Assembly: GCA_902810755.1 (NCBI GenBank)
Contig: CADDYT010000164.1
Span: 1 to 13,345, forward strand
Reading direction: 5' to 3'
DNA: 13,345 nucleotides
Source: Chloroflexota bacterium
GTDB lineage: Bacteria; Chloroflexota; Ktedonobacteria; Ktedonobacterales; Ktedonobacteraceae
In this document: one piece after another, positions 1 to 6,269 of the stretch
Layout of the letters: each line of letters begins with the position of its first letter
How positions within the stretch are numbered: the first letter of the stretch is position 1
Translations under genes and position numbers: made by a program
The notes under the pieces: model-generated
What the model was told of the DNA's origin: nothing
The model's input: only the letters and a program-made list of their open reading frames with translations
Database searches by the model: none

Positions 1-104
1 GGCCTGCCCCGGCGCGCCGCTGGCCTGCCCCGGCGCGGGTGGTGGCCTGCCCCGGCGCGGGTGGTGGCATGAACGGCTCCCTCTTGCCGGTGGCCTGGGC
101 GTGG
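1..104. repeat. GC-rich tandem repeat array, 22-bp unit
   Basis: Two perfect head-to-tail copies of a 22-bp unit that starts TGGCCTGCCCCGGCGCGG lie at 21-42 and 43-64. A diverged partial copy at 1-20 continues past the window edge, and degenerate traces follow at 65-71 and 90-104 (GTGGCCTG at 90-97). The unit length is not a multiple of three and I see no reading frame worth keeping. The array lies directly downstream of the last gene of the minus-strand operon. Read in that gene's direction its core is CAGGCCA, the same core seen downstream of the last gene at the other end of the window. Confidence 0.85.
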
Positions 105-130
105 TGGCTGCATATGCTTAATCTTTCACT

Positions 131-859
131 TCACAGCAGCGTCTGCCCTGGCTGCATCTCGATCACTTCGATATTACTGAGGCCGAGGGCGGTAAGCGCG
201 CGGCGAAACGCGGCGGGGGTGGCGAGAGAGCGGGGCGTGAGGCCGTAGTGCATGGGGATGACGTGGTTGACCTGGAGCAGGCGCGTGGCAACGGCGGCTT
301 CTTCAGGTCCCATCGTGTGATGATCTCCCATCGGCAGCAGAGCCACATCGGGTTTGTAGAGTTCGTGAATAAGCTGCATGCCGGGGAAGGCTGCCGTGTC
401 TCCAGCGTGGTAGATGCGAAAGCCGTTGGAAAATTCGAGGACGTAGCCTGCCGCGACGCCAACGTAGGCAAAGGGGGCTTCATCGACGCTGGAGGTGTGG
501 ACGGCATGGGTCATCGTGATTTTGACGCCCTGCATCTCTATGATGCCGCCGATATTCATGGTGAAGATATGCTTCACGCCCTTCGCGGCAAACCATTTGC
601 CCAGTTCAGGAATGACAACCACTGTTGGAGCATGCGCCTGCGCAATCTCGATCAGGTCGCCGATATGGTCGTTGTGGCCGTGCGTGGCAAGCAGCAGATC
701 CACCTTCTCTATATGTTTATACTCGTCAGGGCAGGCGGGATTATGGTACGTCCAGGGGTCAATCAAGATAATCTTGCCCTCCGGCGTCGTCAATTTGAAG
801 GTGGCGTGGCCGAGCCATGTGACTTGCACACCATTGAGCGGCATAGAATGCTGTACCAT
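131..859 (-). CDS. UPF0173-family metal-dependent hydrolase (metallo-beta-lactamase fold)
   Basis: A 242-residue single-domain protein of the metallo-beta-lactamase superfamily, UPF0173 type, with a length usual for that family. The N-terminus has the WLGHATFK strand. The metal-binding motif HGHNDH is at residues 60-65, His118/His121 lie in the next ligand region, HAGD ends at Asp154, and PMHYG (His204) provides the last histidine. These residues predict a cytoplasmic two-metal hydrolase; the substrate of the family is not established. There is no signal peptide. It is the last gene of the aro-like operon, 26 bp after the aroE-like gene, so it may process a metabolite of that pathway (inference). 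The ribosome site is weak (GAAAG close to the ATG). A second ATG five codons in has no better site, so I keep the first. Confidence 0.93.
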   Translation of the reverse strand: MVQHSMPLNGVQVTWLGHATFKLTTPEGKIILIDPWTYHNPACPDEYKHIEKVDLLLATHGHNDHIGDLIEIAQAHAPTVVVIPELGKWFAAKGVKHIFTMNIGGIIEMQGVKITMTHAVHTSSVDEAPFAYVGVAAGYVLEFSNGFRIYHAGDTAAFPGMQLIHELYKPDVALLPMGDHHTMGPEEAAVATRLLQVNHVIPMHYGLTPRSLATPAAFRRALTALGLSNIEVIEMQPGQTLL

Positions 860-885
860 AGCTTTCAGGAATTTGCTTTCTCACG

Positions 886-1704
886 CTATTGCAAACGGGT
901 CAATGCCTTTTCCATCACTTCGATTGGCGGCTCCAGACCCGTGTAGAGCTTAAATTTCAGCGCGCCCTGCCAGAACAGCATGCGCTCTCCATAAACTATT
1001 GTACATCCCTGTCTCCTTGCTTCCCTGAGTAAAGTCGTTTCCTTTGGGGCAGAAACAATATCCATCACCACCGGCACTGAGGCTAACAGGCCGCTTTTGA
1101 CCGGCGATTCGTGTTCAGCGGGTGTCATGCCCACCGATGTGGCGTTAATGAGAATAGCGGCATCCTGCATTTCTCGTTCCAGCATGGCTAAAGGGCTGAA
1201 ACGGCCATGAGCCGCTTTTGCCAGAGTTGCGGCAGCCGCTTCTGTGCGGTTGAGAACGACGACCTCCGCCCCCGCGTCCGTGAGGGCAAAGGCGATGGCT
1301 CTGGCCGCGCCGCCCGCGCCGAGCAGGATTACTTTCTTTCCGGCAATGGTCGTGACTTCCTGCAAGGCTTTCACCGCGCCTCTGCCGTCTGTATTCGCGC
1401 CGAGCAGCCTGCCATCCCGATTGACGATGGCGTTGACCGCTCCAATTCTGCTCGCATCGTCATCCAGTTCATCCAGATAGGGGAGTATATCGATTTTGTA
1501 GGGGATAGTCACGCCGACGGCTTTGATGCCCAGATGGCGCACCCCCTCCACCGCTTTTTGCAGGTCGCCGACAACGAGAGGGACATAGACATAGTTCAGG
1601 CCCAGGGCTTCAAAGGCAGCATTATACATGGCGTACATCTTGCTGGTGCGATACGTCGAGCCGAAGAAGCCAATCAGTTGTGTTTCTCCATTAATCTTGC
1701 TCAC
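886..1704 (-). CDS. aroE: shikimate dehydrogenase-like protein (AroE family)
   Basis: The 272-residue protein has the full AroE layout. An N-terminal substrate domain is followed by an NADP-binding Rossmann domain with GAGGAARA (129-136) and NRT (152-154), the usual NADP choice. The family reaction is NADPH-dependent reduction of 3-dehydroshikimate. Catalytic Lys70 (VTIPYK) and Asp106 (NTD) are kept, as are Asn91 (GAVN) and Gln246 (WQGA). The HSxSP loop, whose serines contact the substrate carboxylate in E. coli AroE, reads TSKMY here (20-24), so the second serine is Met23. The tyrosine of the DxxY motif is Ser218. Those changes make the exact substrate uncertain. The start is GTG and overlaps the kinase gene by 14 bases, which points to translational coupling. 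Family assignment is firm; activity on shikimate is less sure. Confidence 0.92.
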   Translation of the reverse strand: MSKINGETQLIGFFGSTYRTSKMYAMYNAAFEALGLNYVYVPLVVGDLQKAVEGVRHLGIKAVGVTIPYKIDILPYLDELDDDASRIGAVNAIVNRDGRLLGANTDGRGAVKALQEVTTIAGKKVILLGAGGAARAIAFALTDAGAEVVVLNRTEAAAATLAKAAHGRFSPLAMLEREMQDAAILINATSVGMTPAEHESPVKSGLLASVPVVMDIVSAPKETTLLREARRQGCTIVYGERMLFWQGALKFKLYTGLEPPIEVMEKALTRLQ

Positions 1705-2236
1705 AATCTCGCAACTTTCTGAGTACGGTTCGCAGCACGTACTGGTATGTTCCTTCGCCGATATCGACGGTCAGATGCGCTAATTTGCTGTAGACAGGCG
1801 CTCTCTCCCGTAAGAGTTCCTCCAGCGATCGTTCGGGATCATCAGGATAGGGGAAGAAGGCAGGAACGCCCTGCGCGAGAATGCGTTTGAGCAGGACGCG
1901 CGGTTCGACATTCAGAAAGAGGATGGTTCCCAGCGAGGCTAAGATAGCCTGATTTTCCGGATGTAGCGGTGTGCGTCCGCCGCAGGCAAAGACAAAGTCT
2001 CGATGGACATATTCACGGGCGAGATGCTGCAACGTTTTGCTGTCCAGCGCGTGAAAATAGGCCTCGCCATACTGCTGGAAAATCTGGCGGAACGAAAGCG
2101 ATTCGCCGCGCTCGCGTTGATGCAGTCTTTCGATTTCGGTATCGGCATCGAGAAAGGGAACGTGCAACTCTTCCGCCAGCAGCCGCCCGATGGTGGTTTT
2201 GCCGCATCCTTTCATGCCGATGAGAACAATCTTCAT
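1691..2236 (-). CDS. aroK: shikimate kinase-like P-loop kinase (AroK family)
   Basis: A 181-residue P-loop kinase that aligns with shikimate kinase along its whole length. It has the Walker A motif GMKGCGKT (7-14), the DAD motif (30-32; Asp32 equals the substrate-binding Asp34 of M. tuberculosis SK), the GExxF segment near 58-61, a C-terminal RxPVY segment (145-149) and a VDI end. The family reaction is ATP-dependent phosphorylation of the shikimate 3-hydroxyl. Three shikimate-binding positions are changed: Arg58 is His62, the GGG loop is GGR (86-88), and the Arg of RPLL (Arg136) is Val124 in VPAFF. The helix after DAD also has an insertion around residues 40-49. The ATP half is therefore intact and the acceptor half is unusual. 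Its ATGA start overlaps the AroA stop. Confidence 0.88.
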   Translation of the reverse strand: MKIVLIGMKGCGKTTIGRLLAEELHVPFLDADTEIERLHQRERGESLSFRQIFQQYGEAYFHALDSKTLQHLAREYVHRDFVFACGGRTPLHPENQAILASLGTILFLNVEPRVLLKRILAQGVPAFFPYPDDPERSLEELLRERAPVYSKLAHLTVDIGEGTYQYVLRTVLRKLRDCEQD

Positions 2237-3558
2237 GCCTGCTCTTCCACCAGTGTAAAATTCGCTCCAATCTGGATCATATCGGGGATGAAATTCTCGA
2301 ACGATTTTTCTGCCATCTGCGCGTCGGAGATGCGCGTCTCCCCCTCAACCTGCATAGCGGCCACAGCAAACGACAGGACCATGCGATGATCGTAATACCC
2401 ATCAATCTCGGCGGCGTGGAGTTTCCAGCTACCGTCCTGATCGATAATCAGCCCGTCTTCCAGCTCAATCACCTTCGCTCCCATCTTCGTTAGCTCTTTG
2501 CTCACGGCGGCGATGCGGTCGCACTCTTTCCAGCGAGCCGTCAGGGCATTTTTGATGATCGTCCTGCCCTTTGCGAAGCAGGCGGCAATGGCTATCGTCG
2601 GCACCTGGTCAGGTAGATCGTTCATGTCTGCCTCAATGCTGTGTAGCTCGCTGGTACGCGCCATCAGGGTATCTCCATCGATGCTGATATCGGCTCCCAT
2701 GTCGCGCAGCAGGGTAATCACCTGTTTGTCGCCATAGGGGTCTTCCCGGTCCATTCCCCGCACAGTGATCTCCGAATCGGGCGTCAGGATAGCAGCGAGC
2801 AGTGGATAGGCGGGAGCCGACCACTCGAAAGGAATTTCGGCATCAAAAGAGCGGGGCGGGTCGTTGCCGGGAAAGATATAATGTTCGTGCTTCTGATCGA
2901 CATTTTCGTAGCGCAGGCCGACTTTATCGAACCAGTAGAGCAGCAGGTCGATGTAGGCGCGCTCTCCGGGGTTTCTGACGAAGATCTCGACCGGTTTGCG
3001 CGAGCAGGCAGAGGCCAGCAGAACGCTGAAGACAGGCTGGCAGCCAATGCCATTCATATGCGCAACGCCGCCATTCACCTTGCCTTTGATGACCAGGGGA
3101 GCCATGCCGTCATTTTTGGTGGAGATGATCTGCACGCCCAGCTCCTCAAACGGCTCAAACAGATTCCTTGAGATTTTGCGCAGCGTGCGGATGGACTCAT
3201 CGCCGGTAATCACCGACCAGCCGGGGCAGGCAGCCGCGACCCCCGCCACAAAGAAAAGCATGGTACCCGAATTATTGACATTGATGATATCGGCAGGCGT
3301 CTGCAATTCGCCGCCCACGCCCTCAACGCGAAATACGCCCGCTTCGACCTCCTCAATGCGCGCCCCATACATGCGCATGGCCTTGACCGCCTCGTGCCAG
3401 TCGCTGCTGAGTTTGGGGTTTCTGACATAGGAGACACCATCGGCCAGCGAGGCCAGAATAAGCGCGCGAAACGAGTGCGTTTTGCTGCGCGGCATGCGCA
3501 CCTCACCGCGCAAATTGCAACTTTTCCTGACTTTCAAAAAATGGTTGGTGTTCGCCAT
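2233..3558 (-). CDS. aroA: EPSP synthase-like enolpyruvyl transferase (AroA family)
   Basis: The 441-residue protein has the two-domain enolpyruvyl transferase fold. EPSP synthase joins PEP to shikimate 3-phosphate. Equivalents of E. coli Lys22 (Lys26, in PRSKTHSFRA), Arg27 (Arg31), Asp313 (Asp317), Lys340/Glu341/Arg344 (KECDR, 344-348), Arg386 (DHRM, Arg392) and Lys411 (AEKS, Lys418) are present. The shikimate-3-phosphate pocket is altered. PGSKS reads PRSKT, Ser169-Ser170-Gln171 become Cys-Gln-Pro (173-175), Ser197 is Glu199 and Asn336 is Thr340. In the NAGTAMRP segment (NSGTMLFF here) Arg100 is Phe102. The RP of the ERP motif, which carries PEP-binding Arg124, reads Leu-Arg (126-127). MurA is excluded because the DHRM and KExDR motifs fit AroA and the MurA cysteine motif is absent. 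It begins 5 bp after the dehydroquinase gene. Confidence 0.88.
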   Translation of the reverse strand: MANTNHFLKVRKSCNLRGEVRMPRSKTHSFRALILASLADGVSYVRNPKLSSDWHEAVKAMRMYGARIEEVEAGVFRVEGVGGELQTPADIINVNNSGTMLFFVAGVAAACPGWSVITGDESIRTLRKISRNLFEPFEELGVQIISTKNDGMAPLVIKGKVNGGVAHMNGIGCQPVFSVLLASACSRKPVEIFVRNPGERAYIDLLLYWFDKVGLRYENVDQKHEHYIFPGNDPPRSFDAEIPFEWSAPAYPLLAAILTPDSEITVRGMDREDPYGDKQVITLLRDMGADISIDGDTLMARTSELHSIEADMNDLPDQVPTIAIAACFAKGRTIIKNALTARWKECDRIAAVSKELTKMGAKVIELEDGLIIDQDGSWKLHAAEIDGYYDHRMVLSFAVAAMQVEGETRISDAQMAEKSFENFIPDMIQIGANFTLVEEQA

Positions 3559-3563
3559 AGCAC

Positions 3564-4004
3564 TTACTTCGCCCTTAGATACTGGACGAGCTTTGCCAGA
3601 GCCTGATAATAGCTCTGCTCTTTCAGCCCGACAATCTGGTCTATCCGCACATCATCCAGCACATTGACTGTCTGATTGATGCCCGTTCTGTGGATATCTG
3701 ACATATGCACTTCGATCACCGGCTGGCCCAGATCAATCAGCGCCTGCCGCAGACTATAGCCGTAGCGCACCAGCGCGCCGGGATTGATAATCACGCCATC
3801 GGCGGCGCGAGACGTTTCAAGCTGCAAAAAATCGATGATGGCCCCTTCGTGATTGGACTGAAAAAATTCGAGTTCACAATCAAGCTCACCGGCCATGCGC
3901 TGCAACTGTTCGTTAATTTCGGACATGGTGACTGTCCCGTATTTTGCCGGGTCTCGCTTGCCTAACAGATTGAGGTTGGGGCCGTGAATGACCAGTATTT
4001 TCAT
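3564..4004 (-). CDS. aroQ: type II 3-dehydroquinate dehydratase-like protein (AroQ)
   Basis: A 146-residue type II dehydroquinase, of normal length. Motifs are GPNLNLLG (8-15), catalytic Arg17 and Tyr22, FQSNHEG (48-54), NPGA (74-77) and EVH (98-100). Family members form dodecamers that convert 3-dehydroquinate to 3-dehydroshikimate. Compared with M. tuberculosis AroQ by an ungapped alignment, Asn75 and His101 are kept, but His81 is Arg80 and the substrate-carboxylate Arg112 is Gln111. The usual THTS is VRYG. I chose the ATG that gives MKILVIHGPN because AGAGG lies 10 bases upstream. A GTG nine bases earlier, overlapping the upstream stop, would put AGAGG only about one base away. It is the first enzyme of four shikimate-type genes in this operon. 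Confidence 0.9.
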   Translation of the reverse strand: MKILVIHGPNLNLLGKRDPAKYGTVTMSEINEQLQRMAGELDCELEFFQSNHEGAIIDFLQLETSRAADGVIINPGALVRYGYSLRQALIDLGQPVIEVHMSDIHRTGINQTVNVLDDVRIDQIVGLKEQSYYQALAKLVQYLRAK

Positions 4005-4009
4005 TGATG

Positions 4010-5170
4010 TCACGCCTCTGGCAGCGAGAACCTGTTGGCCTGCAAACGTTTGAGCAAGGCGGGACGGCGCAGGTGGGATTGAATCCAGGCGCTGAAACGC
4101 TGCTGAAACTGCTGGCTTTCATTGAATTGTTCGGCAGCGTCTCGCAGCTCAATCAGGGATTGCAGGGCCTCATCGTAACCTGAAGCGATACCGCGCTGCG
4201 CGCCCTGCTCGGCTCGCCGCCAGTAATCTTCCTGGCGCTCATGCACCTCTTGCAGGTGACGCAGGCGTTCAAGCCGTTTCTCTTCGCGGCGCTCGCGTTC
4301 AAGCTGGTCCTTCACTGCCTTACTTTCGGCCACCAGCGTGGGATAGGGAATGCGCTTCCCCGTTGCTGGCGCCACCACGCTTTTGCCCCGGCCAAGTTCG
4401 CGCAATTCATACAGGAGTTTGCGACCCAGACCTGGCTCGTTGCGCGCTAAGCGCAGCAGATAATCGTCGCGGCGCTCCGGCGAGAGCAACTTGAGCCAGG
4501 CAACGACATCATCTTGTTTAGAGGATCCAGCCGCTTCGCTATGGCGCGCTGCCGCTACAAGCAATTCTTCCGGTACGCGCAGCAAGTCCACCAGCGCCTG
4601 CTGTGAGGCTGTCAGACTACCAAAGCCGGGGGGAACCGGTACGCCAACTTCGTAATCTTCCTCGCCCTCATCCTCTTCGTCCTCGCCTTCATAATCCTCG
4701 TAGCCCGCTATCATCGCCTGAGCCGCCAGCCAGGCGATGTAGAGGCCGCGCAGGTCGCCTTCTATCAATTCTTCACGCAAGCCAATCAGGGGGCTGAGTT
4801 CATATTCAGGCCAGCCGTTGGGCGCTTCCATCTCCGCGAAGTCGAGATCGAGAACATCATAATCTTTGCTCTGGGTGAACGTGACCAGATCATCGAAATC
4901 GTAATCCTCGATGAGGTTGGGTGGCAAGAGGCCGTGCGGGAAACGGAACGCCAGCCGCACCGAACCCCAGTTCGCGAAGTAGAGGAAGCCATCGAAGTAT
5001 TCGCGCAGCACCTTGATGGGGTCGTACTTGAAATCGCCCCAGTTATATTCGATCACGGCATGGGTGGCAGACGCTTCGATGTGGCTGGAAAGCTCTTCCA
5101 CCTCTTCGAGTTGCCCGGCTGTCAGAGGCCGATCTACCGTCATGAATTCGTATCTTTGATATTCGCTCAT
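4010..5170 (-). CDS. uncharacterised acidic, coiled-coil protein; first gene of the aro-like operon
   Basis: A 386-residue soluble protein of unknown function. The N-terminal part (about 1-155) contains YEF, NWGDFKYDP (43-51) and a YFDGFLYFANWGS segment (58-70). From memory this resembles a widespread uncharacterised bacterial family sometimes found beside SWIM zinc-finger genes; no SWIM gene is visible here. An acidic stretch follows (about 157-175, nearly all Glu/Asp/Tyr), then a helical region, then a charged coiled coil rich in Arg and Glu (about 282-325). No catalytic motif or membrane segment is seen. The start at 5170 is fixed by GGGAGGAG nine bases upstream and by a promoter at 5204-5232. 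The longer reading frame beginning at 5287 would start upstream of that promoter. Its stop lies just before the AroQ start, so it is probably translated with the aro-like genes. Confidence 0.85.
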   Translation of the reverse strand: MSEYQRYEFMTVDRPLTAGQLEEVEELSSHIEASATHAVIEYNWGDFKYDPIKVLREYFDGFLYFANWGSVRLAFRFPHGLLPPNLIEDYDFDDLVTFTQSKDYDVLDLDFAEMEAPNGWPEYELSPLIGLREELIEGDLRGLYIAWLAAQAMIAGYEDYEGEDEEDEGEEDYEVGVPVPPGFGSLTASQQALVDLLRVPEELLVAAARHSEAAGSSKQDDVVAWLKLLSPERRDDYLLRLARNEPGLGRKLLYELRELGRGKSVVAPATGKRIPYPTLVAESKAVKDQLERERREEKRLERLRHLQEVHERQEDYWRRAEQGAQRGIASGYDEALQSLIELRDAAEQFNESQQFQQRFSAWIQSHLRRPALLKRLQANRFSLPEA

Positions 5171-5203
5171 AATAACACTCTCCTCCCGTGTCAACTGCCC
5201 CAC

Positions 5204-5232
5204 AGAATACCACGATTGCCAGAAAGAGACAA
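5204..5232 (-). promoter_or_regulatory. sigma70-type promoter of the aro-like operon
   Basis: On the minus strand TTGTCT (5232-5227) and TATTCT (5209-5204) are separated by exactly 17 bases, four of six matches each. Predicted transcription start is near 5197, leaving about 27 bases of leader with a strong Shine-Dalgarno before the first gene. No other promoter is evident before any of the following five genes, which are packed with overlaps or gaps of 26 bp or less. Confidence 0.5.
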
Positions 5233-5236
5233 TAAG

Positions 5237-5325
5237 ATGACCTGAAATTACATGAAACACTCTTTTTGCAGTGAGCGTGATGAACATGAGAAGAGGGTTG
5301 TTAACAGATTTCAGGGCATGGTCAT
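5237..5325 (-). other. inverted repeat in the 3' flank of the nucleoside hydrolase gene
   Basis: CCTGAAAT and ATTTCAGG (arms 5308-5315 and 5241-5248) form a perfect 8-bp stem about 60 bases apart. The outer segments ATGA/TCAT (5322-5325 and 5237-5240) could extend it with a bulge. A small hairpin with CACT/AGTG arms lies inside. There is no U tract, so it is not a textbook terminator. It sits between the nucleoside hydrolase stop and the next promoter, where transcription would be expected to end. Confidence 0.3.
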
Positions 5326-6255
5326 TCAGTATGTGAGCAGCGTATCGATAACCATGTTCCAGAAACGAGGGACATCAAGGCCGTAGCCGACCCGAGCATT
5401 GGGCAGCTTGCCGGTAACGCCATAGACATCGCAGACGGTGCGGCCAGCCGTTAGCTCGCTCTGCGTCTCGATCTCGACGTGCATATAGTGCGCCCGCAGG
5501 ATGCCCGGGTCAATCACAGCGGCAACGGCGCAGGGGTCATGGACAGGCGGGTCGGGGAAACCGAAGACAGCGCGGTAAGTGGAGCCGAAGAAGCTGAGCA
5601 GGTCGGCGGCGAAGGTTGCGACAGGGCGATGGGCCGAACGCAGGCGATCAAGCACTTCAGGTGTTGCCAGCGCCTGGTGCGTGACTTCGAGCGTGGAGAC
5701 GGTGATAGGGCGACCGGAGGCGAAGACAATGGCGGCAGCTTCCGGGTCGGCCCAGATATTGAATTCTGCCGATGGTGTTTTATTGCCAACGCCAATCGCG
5801 CCGCCCATCAGCGAAATGGCCTTGATGCGCGGAATGATGGCCGGTTCGCGACTCATCGCCATCGCAATATTGGTCAGTGGCCCCGTCGGCACCAGCGTGA
5901 TATCGCCATTCGAGTTCATCAAAAGATCAATGATGAGATCGACGCCGTTTACCTCTACAGGCTCAATATCCGGTTCGGGAACATCTGGCCCATCGAGGCC
6001 CGATTCGCCGTGAATTTCGGGCGAGAAACGCGGAGGTCGCACAAGAGGACGCTCCATGCCCCTGGCTACAGGCACATCGCGAATATTTGCCAGCGAACAG
6101 ACCTTCAACGCATTGCGCGTCGTCTTCTCCACCGATTGATTACCCGCCACAGTGGTGATAGCCTGCAACGCAATATCAGGGTGATGGGCGGCTAACAGAA
6201 TAGCAATCGCATCATCATGTCCAGGATCGCAGTCAATGATGATTTTATGCGGCAT
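5326..6255 (-). CDS. inosine-uridine-type nucleoside hydrolase (N-ribohydrolase)
   Basis: A 309-residue, full-length member of the calcium-dependent nucleoside N-ribohydrolase family (RihA/RihB/IunH). It hydrolyses nucleosides to free base and ribose for salvage. The calcium/ribose site DCDPGHDDA is at residues 8-16 (Asp8, Asp10, Asp14, Asp15), HGESGLDG begins at 82, PTGPLTN is at 123-129, EFN at 164-166, DPEAA at 170-174 and HDP at 239-241. All canonical ligands are present, so it should be active; base preference cannot be settled from motifs. It is cytoplasmic, with no signal peptide. The ribosome site AGAGAGGA lies six bases before the ATG. It follows the GrpB-like gene by 14 bp and probably shares its transcript. 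Confidence 0.95.
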   Translation of the reverse strand: MPHKIIIDCDPGHDDAIAILLAAHHPDIALQAITTVAGNQSVEKTTRNALKVCSLANIRDVPVARGMERPLVRPPRFSPEIHGESGLDGPDVPEPDIEPVEVNGVDLIIDLLMNSNGDITLVPTGPLTNIAMAMSREPAIIPRIKAISLMGGAIGVGNKTPSAEFNIWADPEAAAIVFASGRPITVSTLEVTHQALATPEVLDRLRSAHRPVATFAADLLSFFGSTYRAVFGFPDPPVHDPCAVAAVIDPGILRAHYMHVEIETQSELTAGRTVCDVYGVTGKLPNARVGYGLDVPRFWNMVIDTLLTY

Positions 6256-6269
6256 AGATGTTCCTCTCT

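Noticed and set aside
1..64. CRISPR array or leaderless repeat-spacer structure
   Set aside because: Repeat copies are directly adjacent without spacers, and no cas gene is present.
109..117. NdeI/NsiI-like sites as cloning-vector remnants
   Set aside because: No vector sequence surrounds them, and the sites sit in ordinary 3' flanks of chromosomal genes.
248..946. Long plus-strand reading frame opposite the UPF0173 hydrolase gene
   Set aside because: It is antisense to a gene with full family motifs, has no ribosome site and no recognisable domain; a GC-driven shadow frame.
2233..3558. MurA (UDP-GlcNAc enolpyruvyl transferase) instead of AroA
   Set aside because: The KExDR and DHRM motifs and the PxSKxxxxRA start fit AroA; the MurA cysteine motif is missing.
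5166..5194. TTGACA with a 17-base spacer to TATGAG overlapping the same start codon
   Set aside because: The -10 would fall on the start codon and the element overlaps the Shine-Dalgarno; the promoter at 5204-5232 fits better.
5171..5287. Longer start for the uncharacterised acidic protein
   Set aside because: The extension lies upstream of a good promoter, lacks a ribosome site, and the internal ATG at 5170 has GGGAGGAG at ideal distance.
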